NCBI GenBank assembly: GCA_902764875.1
Contig: CACWXP010000013.1
Span: 1-64,000 of the forward strand
Direction of reading: 5' to 3'
Length of the DNA stretch: 64,000 nucleotides
DNA from: an uncultured Eubacteriales bacterium
GTDB taxonomy: Bacteria; Bacillota; Clostridia; Christensenellales; Aristaeellaceae
Below are positions 42,731 through 51,918 of the stretch, one piece after another. The position numbers and the translations under genes are program-made. The notes under the pieces were generated by a model. It had not been told where the DNA came from. It made no database searches and saw nothing but the letters and a program-made list of their open reading frames with translations. Numbering within the stretch: the first letter of the stretch is position 1; each line of letters opens with the position of its first letter.

Positions 42731-44635
42731 ATGAAGAAGCGCGGCATCAGCCACCGGGTCCTGGTGGTTCTCGTTGATCTGTCGCTGCTGCTGCTGATCG
42801 ATTTCGCCCTGCTCGTCCTCTATCAGACAAACTTCCGTTATCTCACGCCGGCGGGCGTCCTGGCCCAGGTGCTTCTTTCAATCGTAACGGTCTTCGGTTT
42901 CCGCTTCCTCCTGGGGATCTACCGCCAGGTCTGGCATTACGCGGATGCCCCGGCCTTCATCCGCCTGATCCTCGCGGACACCCTGGCCCTCTTCGCCCAT
43001 TACGCCCTCCAGCATCTCCTGCCTTTCAACAAAATGTCCTTCATGCGCACCATGGCCCTCTTCGCCGGCAATCTGCTCCTGGCGATGAGCGCCCGCCTGG
43101 TTTGGCAGTATCTGTATAAGCTGAAATCCCGGGACAGCCGCGTCAGCGATATGCTCCGGAATATCATCGAAAACCTGACCGGCATCCACATCCGCCCGGG
43201 CGAGGCGGAGGAGGGCAACGTCTCCCAGAAAACGAATATCGCCATCGTCGGCGCCGGCCGGGTCGGCGCGGCCCTGGCGGATGAGCTCCTGGCCAATCCG
43301 CGCAGCACCTATCTTCCCGTCTTTTTCATCGACAACGATCCCGAAAAAATCGGCCGCTGGATCAGCGGTCTCAAGGTTTTTGACGAAAATAAGGTCAGCG
43401 AGGAAATGCTGGCCGGCTTCCCGGTCCAGGAGGTGGTCTTCGCCCTGCCCCGCGTGGATGCCGACCGGGCCCGGGAACTCTATACCCGCTATCGGGAGTT
43501 CGGCTGCCGCGTGAAAATCTATGATTATCCCCTGGCCCACACCGAGGACGGCGCCCGCCGCTCCATGCGCGAGTTCGACATGGAGGAACTGCTCTTCCGC
43601 CGGCCGGAGGATTTCCTTTCCCCGGAAACCCGGGAATACTATGCCGGCAAAACCGTCCTGATCTCCGGCGGCGGTGGCTCCATCGGCTCCGAGCTCTGCC
43701 GCCAGATCGCCCGCATGAAGCCCGCAAAGCTCGTCGTGCTCGATGTGTATGAAAACGGCGCCTATGATATCGAACAGGAGCTGAAAATCGCCTATGGCAA
43801 GGATTTCCCCGTCGTGCCGGAAATCGTAACCGTCACCGACCGGGCGGAGCTCCAGGCCGTCTTCGACCGCCATCATCCCCAGATTGTGCTCCACGCCGCG
43901 GCCCATAAGCACGTCCCCCTCATGGAGCGCAACTGCGTCGAGGCTGTGCGCAACAACGTTTTCGGCACCCTGAACATCGTGGATATTTCCGAAAAATCCG
44001 GTGTGGAAAAGTTCATCATGATCTCCACGGACAAGGCCGTGAACCCGACCAACGTCATGGGCGCGACGAAGCGCCTCTGCGAACGCATTGTCCAGAGCCG
44101 CACCGGCGGCCAAACCGCTTTTTCTGCCACCCGCTTCGGCAATGTCCTCGGCTCCAACGGCTCCGTCATTCCCCTTTTCCGGCGCCAGATCGCGGCCGGC
44201 GGCCCGGTCACCCTCACTGACCGGCGCATCATCCGCTATTTCATGACCATCCGCGAGGCGGTCCAGCTGGTGCTGACCAGCGGCGCCTTCGCCCGCGACG
44301 GCGAGCTCTTCGTGCTCGACATGGGCCGCCCGGTGAAAATCATCGACCTGGCGGAAAGCATGATCCGCCTCTCCGGTTTCGAGCCCTATCAGGATATCGA
44401 CATCGTCGAAACCGGCCTCCGCCCCGGTGAAAAGCTGTATGAGGAACTCCTTGTGAATAAGGAAGAAATGACAAAAACGCCGAACGAGAAAATCTTCATC
44501 GAGAAGGACACCGTACCCTCAAGGCAGGAAATCGACGAAGCCCTCGCAAAGCTGGAAAAAGCCTGCGACACCTGCGACGACGCCGAGGTCCGCAAAACCC
44601 TGCAGCAAATCGTCCCCTCCTACCAGCCGCATTAA
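42731..44635 (+). CDS. membrane NDP-sugar 4,6-dehydratase (CapD/WbpM/PglF family), copy 1
   Basis: The 634-residue protein has four to five N-terminal membrane helices (1-125), a CoA-binding-like Rossmann domain (about 165-290), and a C-terminal SDR domain with the NAD site TVLISGGGGSIGSELCRQIA, AAHKHVPLME and the catalytic STDKAVNPTNVMGATKR. Relatives convert UDP-N-acetylglucosamine to a 4-keto-6-deoxy sugar, the first step to bacillosamine, QuiNAc or FucNAc in surface glycans. The exact product is not assignable. It converges with a paralogue (44645-46645), 9 bp away. The ATG follows GAAAGGAACG. Confidence 0.9.
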   Translation: MKKRGISHRVLVVLVDLSLLLLIDFALLVLYQTNFRYLTPAGVLAQVLLSIVTVFGFRFLLGIYRQVWHYADAPAFIRLILADTLALFAHYALQHLLPFNKMSFMRTMALFAGNLLLAMSARLVWQYLYKLKSRDSRVSDMLRNIIENLTGIHIRPGEAEEGNVSQKTNIAIVGAGRVGAALADELLANPRSTYLPVFFIDNDPEKIGRWISGLKVFDENKVSEEMLAGFPVQEVVFALPRVDADRARELYTRYREFGCRVKIYDYPLAHTEDGARRSMREFDMEELLFRRPEDFLSPETREYYAGKTVLISGGGGSIGSELCRQIARMKPAKLVVLDVYENGAYDIEQELKIAYGKDFPVVPEIVTVTDRAELQAVFDRHHPQIVLHAAAHKHVPLMERNCVEAVRNNVFGTLNIVDISEKSGVEKFIMISTDKAVNPTNVMGATKRLCERIVQSRTGGQTAFSATRFGNVLGSNGSVIPLFRRQIAAGGPVTLTDRRIIRYFMTIREAVQLVLTSGAFARDGELFVLDMGRPVKIIDLAESMIRLSGFEPYQDIDIVETGLRPGEKLYEELLVNKEEMTKTPNEKIFIEKDTVPSRQEIDEALAKLEKACDTCDDAEVRKTLQQIVPSYQPH

Positions 44636-44644
44636 ATTCATTAT

Positions 44645-46645
44645 TTATTTCTCAAAAGGTACATACGTAGGAACCAGCTCCCGCACCAAATCCCGAATAT
44701 CCTCCCTGTTGGCATAGGCCGCGCCCATCAGATCGCCCATGCGCGAAAGGAACACCTCTTCGTCGAAGGGAACAGGATTGCCGATGTGGATCAGGTCGTT
44801 GTCGGTTTTCTTCAGCCCTTCCTCTTCCATCAGCTTTTCTTCATAAAGCTTCTCGCCGGGCCGCAGACCGGTATACTCAATCTTGATATCAATATCCGGC
44901 TTGAATCCGGACATCCGGATCAGGTTCCGGGCCAGGGAGTCGATCTTCACCGGGCTCCCCATGTCCAGCACGAAAATTTCGCCGCCCCGCGCATACGTGC
45001 CGGCCAGCATCACCAAAGAAACCGCCTCCGGAATCGTCATGAAATAGCGGATGATGTCCGGATGGGTTACGGTCACGGGCCCGCCGCGCTCAATCTGCTT
45101 TTTGAAAACCGGGATCACGCTTCCGTTGGATCCTAGAACGTTGCCGAACCGTACGGCTACAAACTCGGTCCGGATGTTTTTCCAGATCTCCCCGCTGCCG
45201 TCCCTGTCGGCGTTCTCAAGGCCCTCGTGGGTGAAAAGCTGAGGAATCTCTTCCGCCTTCCCGGCCTTGATTTTCGCGTCAAACGCCTGAATGATCATCT
45301 CGCAAAGGCGCTTGCTGGCGCCCATGATGTTGGTCGGGTTCACGGCCTTGTCTGTGGAAATCAGCACAAACCGGCGGCACCCGTGGGTCATGGCGGCGTA
45401 AGCCGTCTTGTAGGTGCCGATGGCGTTGTTCTTGATGGATTCGCAGGGGCTGTCCTCCATCAGGGGCACGTGCTTGTGGGCCGCCGCGTGATAAACGACC
45501 TCTGGCCGGTATTCCTCAAACACCTGGAACATCCGCCGGCTGTCCCGCACCGATCCGATCAGCACCTCCAGCCGCAGCTCCGGATATTTTTCCTTCAGCT
45601 CCAGCTGAATCGAATAGGCGCTGTTTTCATATACGTCGAAGATGATCAGGCATTTCGGCCTGTGGGCCGCAATCTGGCGGCAAAGCTCCGATCCGATGGA
45701 TCCGCCGCCGCCGGTCACCAGAACGGTTTTCCCGGAAATGAATTCGAAAACCTCCTGCAGGTCCGTGCGGATCGGATCCCGGCCCAGCAGGTCCTCCACG
45801 GAAACTTCCCGGATCGAGGACACGGAAACCTCGCCGGTCACCAGTTGGTAAATCCCGGGCAGCTGCTTTAGCTTGCAGTTGGTTTCGCTGCAGATCGCCA
45901 GGATGTCCCGCTTTGTCTGCACGGAGGCGCTGGGGATCGCCAGGATGATTTCATCCACCTCGTATTTCGCCGCCGCGGCCAGGATGTCGTCCCGCCCGCC
46001 GACGATCGGCACGCCCTCCATATACCGGTTCCATTTGTTCGGGTTGTCGTCGATGATGCATACAACCTTGTCGGGCAGTTCCCGGGCGGTCATGATCTCC
46101 CGCAGAATGGTCTGCCCGGCGTCGCCCGCGCCGATGATCATCACGCGCTTCCCGCCCTCTTTCATGGGCTCCCGGTTGTATTGCAGCAGCTTGATCAGCC
46201 GGAACCCGAACCGGGGGATGCAAAGAAGGATAAACTGGAAGAAGGCGCCCCATATATAATAGGAAATCGGCATCCGGATGAAAATCACCGTGATCAGCAG
46301 CGCGTGCAGCAGCGACGAGACCATCGACCCCATGAAGGTCCGAACCAGCTCGGTATAGCTGGCAAACCGCCACATGCTGTTGTACATTTTGAAGAAAAGG
46401 AAAATGACGATGCTGTTCAGCGCCCAGGGGAAGATGAACCGGGCATAGGCTTTGATGAACGGCTGGGCGATGGAGGTATAGGTTGCGTCGTAGCGCAGAT
46501 AAAGCGCAAGAAAATATCCGAGGCAAACGGCCACGAAGTCATACACCGCCAGCACAACGGCAATAATCTGCCAGTGCTCGATCACATGGCTTCCGATCTG
46601 CAGGGTTTTCCTGCGCTTCCGGCGCGATCTCCTCGGCTCCTGCAC
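44645..46645 (-). CDS. membrane NDP-sugar 4,6-dehydratase (CapD/WbpM/PglF family), copy 2
   Basis: The 666-residue paralogue of the convergent gene has four membrane helices, a CoA-binding-like domain (RVMIIGAGDAGQTILREI) and an SDR domain with TVLVTGGGGSIGSELCRQIA, AAHKHVPLMED and STDKAVNPTNIMGASKR. It has an insertion of about 30 residues near IQAFDAKIKAGKAEEIPQLF that copy 1 lacks. It begins with GTG at 46645 behind GAGGT, and has its own promoter at 46689. Two such enzymes suggest two different 6-deoxy sugars or different regulation. Confidence 0.9.
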   Translation of the reverse strand: MQEPRRSRRKRRKTLQIGSHVIEHWQIIAVVLAVYDFVAVCLGYFLALYLRYDATYTSIAQPFIKAYARFIFPWALNSIVIFLFFKMYNSMWRFASYTELVRTFMGSMVSSLLHALLITVIFIRMPISYYIWGAFFQFILLCIPRFGFRLIKLLQYNREPMKEGGKRVMIIGAGDAGQTILREIMTARELPDKVVCIIDDNPNKWNRYMEGVPIVGGRDDILAAAAKYEVDEIILAIPSASVQTKRDILAICSETNCKLKQLPGIYQLVTGEVSVSSIREVSVEDLLGRDPIRTDLQEVFEFISGKTVLVTGGGGSIGSELCRQIAAHRPKCLIIFDVYENSAYSIQLELKEKYPELRLEVLIGSVRDSRRMFQVFEEYRPEVVYHAAAHKHVPLMEDSPCESIKNNAIGTYKTAYAAMTHGCRRFVLISTDKAVNPTNIMGASKRLCEMIIQAFDAKIKAGKAEEIPQLFTHEGLENADRDGSGEIWKNIRTEFVAVRFGNVLGSNGSVIPVFKKQIERGGPVTVTHPDIIRYFMTIPEAVSLVMLAGTYARGGEIFVLDMGSPVKIDSLARNLIRMSGFKPDIDIKIEYTGLRPGEKLYEEKLMEEEGLKKTDNDLIHIGNPVPFDEEVFLSRMGDLMGAAYANREDIRDLVRELVPTYVPFEK

Positions 46646-46688
46646 GGCAAGGACCTCACTTTGTTCTACATATAGTCATACAAAGTGC

Positions 46689-46717
46689 ATTATATACCAT
46701 ATATACCAAAGCGTCAA
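46689..46717 (-). promoter_or_regulatory. promoter of dehydratase copy 2
   Basis: On the minus strand TTGACG (46717-46712), 17 bp and TATAAT (46694-46689). Confidence 0.75.
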
Positions 46718-46727
46718 ATAAACCCTT

Positions 46728-47849
46728 TCATTCCGCGTGAATGTCAAACATTTTGATATTGTTCTGATACCGCTCGACGCATTCGAAAATGATCACGTCC
46801 GGCTGCTGCTCGTCGATCAGGTCCCCTTTGAAGGCGGGGAAGGTAATGTAATAGCTCCCGCTGAACTGCGAGGAAAGGTACGGCAGCATCGAAATGATAA
46901 ACGAATCCCGGATCACCAGGATCTTCCGCGGATCCGCGCCCTCCGTCGCCCGGTAGCGGTATCCGTAGTCAAAATCCCCCAGGTTTTCGATCCCGTGGGT
47001 GTCGTATCCCGTCACCGTGTAGTCAACGCTCGTGCCCTTCAGCTGCGCCCCCAGCCCGATCATTTTGCTCAGGTCGCCGATCCGCTCATGCCCGCTTTCG
47101 GTGATCGTAATTTCTCCGGAGTCGTATGCCGGCATTTGGATCCCGAGCTCTTTCAGCAGCGCGCAGGCGCCGATGTACCCGCCGATTTGGTTCCAGTGGG
47201 TGTCCGTTTTGTAATAGATCGGTTCCGAAAGTTTCGCCTTCGCCGCCATCAGCTCCTCCAGCGGATAGAGCACGCGCAGGTCCGTGTTCGCGTGCAGGTA
47301 GTCCACCAGCTGCTTCGTGCAGTATTCTTCCGCCGGCGGGCCGTATTTCTCCGGCATCTTGTCAAAGTAAACCCGCTCCTTGTCCGGCGCGATGAAGATC
47401 ACAAACTCGATGCCTCGCTCCGCCAGCTCGTCCCGGATCTCCACCAGGTGCGCCGCGATGTTCCGCAGCTCCTCCTCCGTGTTCATCGCGTATCCGTGAT
47501 ACCGGGCGATGGGGTTCCCGTCGTTGATGTTCGTGAAAAACAGCCATCCGTCCTTGCCGATTGCCGCCCGCTCGCTGGAGGTCGTGTTGAAAAGGTAATA
47601 GTCCGCCGCGCTCTTCAGGGTGATCAGTTCATTCCGGAAGGGGATCCGGTCGTTGAAAAACGCCTCAAAGTCCGCCGGAAACTTCTGATAGTCTTCCAGG
47701 GAGTGCACTTCCTTCAGCTCGTGCAGCTTCCGGTTTTCGTCGGAGGTGTCGGCCGTGCCGCTGATCATCAGCCACACCGCCCACGAGAGGCAAAGCGCCG
47801 CCAGGAACACCGCGTAAATCACCCGGAGTCCGGCTTTTTTTGACCTCAT
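46728..47849 (-). CDS. AlgJ/AlgX-like SGNH-fold protein, partner of an MBOAT acyltransferase
   Basis: The 373-residue protein has one N-terminal membrane segment (GLRVIYAVFLAALCLSWAVW) and an extracytoplasmic SGNH-like domain with GKDGWLFF, FIAPDKERVYFDKMP, the TDTHWN motif of the AlgJ/AlgX family and IRDSFIISMLPYL near the C-terminus. Such proteins take an acyl group delivered by an MBOAT and place it on a secreted polysaccharide. The MBOAT gene directly upstream in the same direction (47998-49443) supports this. ATG 47849 is chosen for its GGAGGTG spacing. The glycan is unknown. Confidence 0.8.
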   Translation of the reverse strand: MRSKKAGLRVIYAVFLAALCLSWAVWLMISGTADTSDENRKLHELKEVHSLEDYQKFPADFEAFFNDRIPFRNELITLKSAADYYLFNTTSSERAAIGKDGWLFFTNINDGNPIARYHGYAMNTEEELRNIAAHLVEIRDELAERGIEFVIFIAPDKERVYFDKMPEKYGPPAEEYCTKQLVDYLHANTDLRVLYPLEELMAAKAKLSEPIYYKTDTHWNQIGGYIGACALLKELGIQMPAYDSGEITITESGHERIGDLSKMIGLGAQLKGTSVDYTVTGYDTHGIENLGDFDYGYRYRATEGADPRKILVIRDSFIISMLPYLSSQFSGSYYITFPAFKGDLIDEQQPDVIIFECVERYQNNIKMFDIHAE

Positions 47850-47915
47850 GCGCACACCTCCTCGCGATCATTGATTCCGCACCTGCTGAAGAATATGACA
47901 CCAGATCCTGCGATC

Positions 47916-47994
47916 GCCGTTACCAAAGTTTCTTCGAAACTTTGACGGCTGTAGCATGGCACGTGTTACCCAAATCGAAGATTTGGACACGTGC
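47916..47994. repeat. two tandem imperfect hairpins of the same plan
   Basis: Hairpin 1 (47916-47949): GCCGT, a TAC bulge, CAAAGTTTC, loop TTC, GAAACTTTG, ACGGC. Hairpin 2 (47959-47994): GCACGTGT, a TAC bulge, CCAAATC, loop GAA, GATTTGG, ACACGTGC. Both carry the same bulge and a three-base loop and are 9 bp apart, between the MBOAT gene and its partner. Confidence 0.65.
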
Positions 47995-47997
47995 TCA

Positions 47998-49443
47998 TCA
48001 GAACTGGAAGTAAATAAACGGATTATAGGACTCCCCGGCAATGGTTGCGATGCAAAACACCAGCAGCGCTGCGCACCAGATCGCCTCGGGAACGGAGCCC
48101 ACCCATTTCTCCCGCCATTTCGCCGGTGCCGCCCGCTGAACAATCCCCGCGCCGAGCACCGCCGCGACAAACATCGCGATGGTCTTCGCCGTCAGGTATT
48201 CTGCCGCCGGAATCTGCGCGATCCAGTTGTGCCACGGGCGGATCATGTGCGCGATGTAGGTGATCGCCTCGTCCACCGAGTCCATCCGGAAAAGCACCCA
48301 CCCCAGCACCACCACCAGGAAGCAGTAAACCCCGCCGAGGATTTTATTCTTGTCCAGCAGCTTTTTCAGCCCCAGCCGCTCAAGAATCACGAAGAACCCG
48401 TGATAAGCCCCCCACAGCAGGAACGTCACGTTCGCCCCGTGCCAAAGCCCGGTCAGCAGAAAAACAATCGCCAGGTTGATATAGGTCCGAATCTTCCCCT
48501 TCCGGTTTCCCCCCAGCGGGATGTAAACGTATTCCCGGAACCAGGTCCCCAGCGAGATGTGCCACCGCCGCCAGAATTCCGATACAGACTTCGACAAATA
48601 AGGATGCTCAAAGTTCTCCAGGTAATCAAACCCGAACATTTTCCCCAACCCGATGGCCATGTCGGAGTATCCGGAAAAGTCGTAGTAAATCTGAAAGGCA
48701 TAGGCCAGCGCCCCGACCCACGCGGCAACGGGATCAATCCGCGTCACGTGGTAGGTGTGGATCGTGTCCGCGCAAAGCCCCAGCACGTTGGCAATCAGCA
48801 CCTTCTTGGCCAGGCCGTAGATGAACCGCCGGAAGCCTTCCGCCGTCCGCTCCCAGTGGATCTGCCGGCTCTCAATCTGCCGGTTGATGTCCCGGTATTT
48901 CACAATCGGTCCGGCAATCAGCTGGGGAAAGAAGGAGATATACAGCGCCGTGTTGATCGGATTCTTCGAAGCCTCGGCGTTTCCCCGGTAAACGTCGACG
49001 ACGTAGGAAATCGCCTGAAAGGTAAAGAAGGAAATCCCGATCGGCAGGGCGATCTCCGGAACGGTCAAAGCCTCCTGCCCCAGCAGCCCGTTCAGGGTTC
49101 GCGCAAAAAACCCGGCATACTTAAAATACCCCAGAATAGCCAGATCCCCGATGATCGCAAGGATAAGCCAAAACCGACCGGAGGCACTCTTTGCACCAAT
49201 GGGGACAGACCCCATTGGTGCACTTTTCGCAATCATAACCCCGCAGAACCAGTTCAGCAAAATCGATCCGATCATCAGCAGCATCAGCACCGGTTCGCCC
49301 CAGGCATAGAAAATCAGGCTGGCGATCAGCAGGAAGCAGTTGGATACAGTTGTCGAAGACTTGAAAAAACGTGATAGCAGTGAATTAATCAGATAAACCG
49401 CCGGAAGAAAAAGAAGCAGAAACACCAAAGAACTGAAAAGCAT
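47998..49443 (-). CDS. MBOAT family O-acyltransferase (AlgI/DltB type), copy 1
   Basis: The 481-residue membrane protein starts MLFSSLVFLLLFLPAVYLINSL and has about ten helices with the family stretches LPIGISFFTFQAISYVVDVYRG, SFFPQLIAGPIVKYRDI, YDFSGYSDMAIGLGKMFG and the catalytic-histidine LWHGANVTFLLWG. It moves an acyl group across the membrane for transfer to an exported polymer. The AlgJ-like gene follows. A palindromic element at 49192 lies within the coding sequence, in a loop near residues 74-85, and adds an APMGSVPIGAK stretch not expected in the family. Confidence 0.88.
   Translation of the reverse strand: MLFSSLVFLLLFLPAVYLINSLLSRFFKSSTTVSNCFLLIASLIFYAWGEPVLMLLMIGSILLNWFCGVMIAKSAPMGSVPIGAKSASGRFWLILAIIGDLAILGYFKYAGFFARTLNGLLGQEALTVPEIALPIGISFFTFQAISYVVDVYRGNAEASKNPINTALYISFFPQLIAGPIVKYRDINRQIESRQIHWERTAEGFRRFIYGLAKKVLIANVLGLCADTIHTYHVTRIDPVAAWVGALAYAFQIYYDFSGYSDMAIGLGKMFGFDYLENFEHPYLSKSVSEFWRRWHISLGTWFREYVYIPLGGNRKGKIRTYINLAIVFLLTGLWHGANVTFLLWGAYHGFFVILERLGLKKLLDKNKILGGVYCFLVVVLGWVLFRMDSVDEAITYIAHMIRPWHNWIAQIPAAEYLTAKTIAMFVAAVLGAGIVQRAAPAKWREKWVGSVPEAIWCAALLVFCIATIAGESYNPFIYFQF
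49192..49222. repeat. palindromic GGGGACAGACCCC element inside the MBOAT gene
   Basis: TGCACCAATGGGG (49192-49204) and CCCCATTGGTGCA (49210-49222) are perfect 13-bp arms around ACAGA. The frame stays open across it. A related element with the same core is at 56755. Confidence 0.8.
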
Positions 49444-49491
49444 ACTTCATTCTCCCGATTGGCTTTTTGAACCGGATAGCGCACCCGCCGG

Positions 49492-50703
49492 TTATTTGCT
49501 CAAAACTTCTCCCGTCAGCGCTTTCCACTTGGCGCGGATGGTTTTCTGGTTGGCAACGCCGTAGCTCGGGTCGTTGGCCTTGGCTTCGTCCATATCCCGC
49601 AGGAAGTGCACGCACAGGTGCCCGTTGAAGTTGTTGGTCGAAATCGTTCCGCTCATGTGCGGCATGTCGTGGGTGGAGCCCAGGGTCCAGATGCCGGAGG
49701 GCAGCTTCACGTAAACCGCCTTCTGGTCCCAAGTGTTCACCCCGCCGAAGGCCTTCAGCATGTTCGCCGTGTCCTGCGCGGTCAGGGGCTCCGCGTCGCA
49801 GTGCCGGCCGCAGCTGTGTACCCTCAGTGTCCAGAAGATCTTTGTCTCGGGATCATATACCAAAAGCTGGTTTCCGCCCTTCAGGGTCAGTTTGATGTCG
49901 TTGAACCAGTGCAGCAGCCGCAGCGCGGTGCCGTCCGGCGCCGTTGCGGTTTTGCTGGAAGAAACGGAATTGGCGTCCCCGGCGGTGGAAACCACCGCGG
50001 CCTTGGATTCTTCCTGGATGGCGACGGCCGTTCCGGAGGAGGAAGAGCTCGTGCCCGAAGAAGAGGACGAAGATGAAGTAGTGGATGATGAATTCGTGGA
50101 ACCGCGCTTGGTCCCGTTCTTATCCGCCGTCTCAATGGCTTTCAGGGTTTTCTTGCCGGCCAGGCCGTCCACGCTCAGCCCGTTCTCCTTCTGGAAAAGC
50201 GCCACCGCGTCCAGCGTCTTGCTGCCGAATTTGCCGTCCGCCTTGCCGGAAAGATAGTTCAGCCGGATCAGCGCGGACTGCAGGGTCTTCACCCGGACGC
50301 CCTCGTTCTTCAGGCGGATCGTCGTGTAGTTTCCGCCGAAAAGGCTTCCGTCGCCGGAAGAGCTCGTTGTCGAAGAGGAGCTTGCCGACGAAGAAGAGCT
50401 CGTCGTCTTGCTGCCCGAACTTCCGTAAAGAAGCTCCTGCGTCTTCTTTCCGGCCAGGCCGTCCACTTTCAGCTTCTTTGCCTTCTGGAAGGCGCGCACC
50501 GCGTTCTCGGTTTTGTTGCCGAAAACGCCGTCGGCCGATCCCTTCAGGTATCCCTGGTCAATCAGGGCCTGCTGCAGCTTGCGAACGGCCTCGCCGCGGG
50601 ATCCGTACTTCAGCGTACCGGAATCCAGCGCCAGGGCGGACGCGCAAAGGGAAACCGCCAGCACCAGAGCGGTCAGGAAACAAATCAAACGGCGGCGGGA
50701 CAT
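49492..50703 (-). CDS. secreted protein with two peptidoglycan-binding domains and an uncharacterised C-terminal domain
   Basis: The 403-residue protein has a signal peptide (MSRRRLICFLTALVLAVSLCASALA), two PG_binding_1 domains (KYGSRGEAVRKLQQALIDQG...GVFGNKTENAV; KNEGVRVKTLQSALIRLNY...GKFGSKTLDAV) joined by Ser/Thr linkers, and a C-terminal domain with HCDAEPLTAQDTA, PHMSGTIS and GHLCVHF. The latter matches the end of the protein at 28359. Conserved His, Asp, Glu and Cys suggest a wall-directed enzyme, but no family is known to me. ATG 50703 follows GGAGGTG; the promoter is at 50743. Confidence 0.82.
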   Translation of the reverse strand: MSRRRLICFLTALVLAVSLCASALALDSGTLKYGSRGEAVRKLQQALIDQGYLKGSADGVFGNKTENAVRAFQKAKKLKVDGLAGKKTQELLYGSSGSKTTSSSSSASSSSTTSSSGDGSLFGGNYTTIRLKNEGVRVKTLQSALIRLNYLSGKADGKFGSKTLDAVALFQKENGLSVDGLAGKKTLKAIETADKNGTKRGSTNSSSTTSSSSSSSGTSSSSSGTAVAIQEESKAAVVSTAGDANSVSSSKTATAPDGTALRLLHWFNDIKLTLKGGNQLLVYDPETKIFWTLRVHSCGRHCDAEPLTAQDTANMLKAFGGVNTWDQKAVYVKLPSGIWTLGSTHDMPHMSGTISTNNFNGHLCVHFLRDMDEAKANDPSYGVANQKTIRAKWKALTGEVLSK

Positions 50704-50742
50704 ATCCTGCACCTCCAGACACAAAATCATCAGGGTTTAGAA

Positions 50743-50771
50743 ATTATATCATTATTGTGAAGAAATGTAAA
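50743..50771 (-). promoter_or_regulatory. promoter of the peptidoglycan-binding protein gene at 49492
   Basis: On the minus strand TTTACA (50771-50766), 17 bp and TATAAT (50748-50743). Confidence 0.75.
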
Positions 50772-50794
50772 GAAAATGTTACACCAAAATGACG

Positions 50795-50815
50795 ATAAAA
50801 GAAATCTGGCGGGCC
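50795..50815 (-). terminator. probable terminator of the five-gene minus-strand operon
   Basis: On the minus strand TCTGGC and GCCAGA (50815-50810 and 50807-50802) pair around two bases and are followed by TTTCTTTT. It lies after the PfkB kinase stop, with about 170 bp of unassigned sequence between. Confidence 0.5.
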
Positions 50816-50981
50816 AGACAGCTCAGAGACACCGCTGAGAGGACGCCGGGACTGCTGAACGCTCCTTTGCATCAAAATGTAATACAATTTGCAGTTGAAT
50901 GTTACGATGCTAGCCGCTATATCTTGTATTGCAATATGATTCGACTTTTCAGCAGTCTCGAAGATGCCTGCGCGCCGCGTT

Positions 50982-51899
50982 TCAGTCAAAAAAGTGCTTG
51001 TTGACAGGGCAGTTGGTTTCTTCCCGGTTGATGGTGGCGGAGGCCAGGCGCGCGCCGTAGTTAACTGCGTCGCAAAGCGCGCAGCCCCGGATCAGCGCCA
51101 TCACCGTTCCGGAGAAAAAGGCGTCCCCGGCGCCGCTGGTGTCGACCACGGTCGTCGGGCACGGCGGGCAGAAGCCGGTCTGTCCGGTTTTGCTGTCGTA
51201 GAAAACGGAGCCCCGCCCGCCCATGGTCACGACCACCGACTGCAGGCCGTCCTCCTTCGCCGCGGCGGCAAGGAAGGTTTCCATCTCTTCCGGCGAATAG
51301 TCCGCTACGCAGCATCCGAAGTATTTCCCGGCCTCAATCTCGTTGCAGATGAAGCAGTCCGTCAGCCGGATCAGGTCCTTCCGCCGCAGGATCACGCTCA
51401 GGTTCGCGACGATGGAATAAATCTTCTTATGATACTGCCGGCAAAGGCTGATCACCTTTTCGGCAATCCGCTCGCTCAGGTCCACTTCCAGCACCACCGC
51501 TTCCGCGTCCCGGATGATGCGTTCCCCGTTCTCGAAAAGATAGGATTCCAGCGCGCTCACGTCCGGCATCCGGGAGATGGATCCGGCCTGGTTTCCGTTT
51601 TCGTCCAGGATTACCAGCCACATGCCGATGCCTCCGGCCGGCACCTTCACCGCCCGGCTTACGTCCGCCCCGGCCTCGATAAGGTGCTGCTCCACGTCCT
51701 TGCCGAAGGGCGTCTCGTCCAGCAGCCCGACGAAGGAAACCGGCATGCCGACGTTGGCGAAGTTCTCCACCACGTTCCGGCAAACGCCCCCGTGGACGAT
51801 TTTGATCTCGCCCAAATTCCGTCCCTGGGGATCATATTTGCTTTTCGCGAACCCCTTGACATCCGTGAAGGCAACCCCAATGACAGCTGTGTTGGCCAT
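50982..51899 (-). CDS. PfkB family carbohydrate/nucleoside kinase
   Basis: The 305-residue ribokinase-fold enzyme has the N-terminal GGVCRNVVENFANVG region and the second PfkB signature DTSGAGDAFFSG with the catalytic aspartate. The pattern resembles nucleoside or pseudouridine kinases more than phosphofructokinase. It lies 19 bp downstream of the SAH/MTA deaminase gene and in line with ahcY, so phosphorylation of adenosine or inosine released from SAH is a reasonable inference, not shown. ATG 51899 follows AAAGGAG. Confidence 0.8.
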   Translation of the reverse strand: MANTAVIGVAFTDVKGFAKSKYDPQGRNLGEIKIVHGGVCRNVVENFANVGMPVSFVGLLDETPFGKDVEQHLIEAGADVSRAVKVPAGGIGMWLVILDENGNQAGSISRMPDVSALESYLFENGERIIRDAEAVVLEVDLSERIAEKVISLCRQYHKKIYSIVANLSVILRRKDLIRLTDCFICNEIEAGKYFGCCVADYSPEEMETFLAAAAKEDGLQSVVVTMGGRGSVFYDSKTGQTGFCPPCPTTVVDTSGAGDAFFSGTVMALIRGCALCDAVNYGARLASATINREETNCPVNKHFFD

Positions 51900-51918
51900 A
51901 AGCGCTCCTTTCCAGCCA

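Noticed and set aside
50789-51004. 71-codon frame between the PfkB and peptidoglycan-binding genes
   Set aside because: No ribosome binding site or recognisable sequence; it overlaps a probable terminator and the end of the kinase gene.
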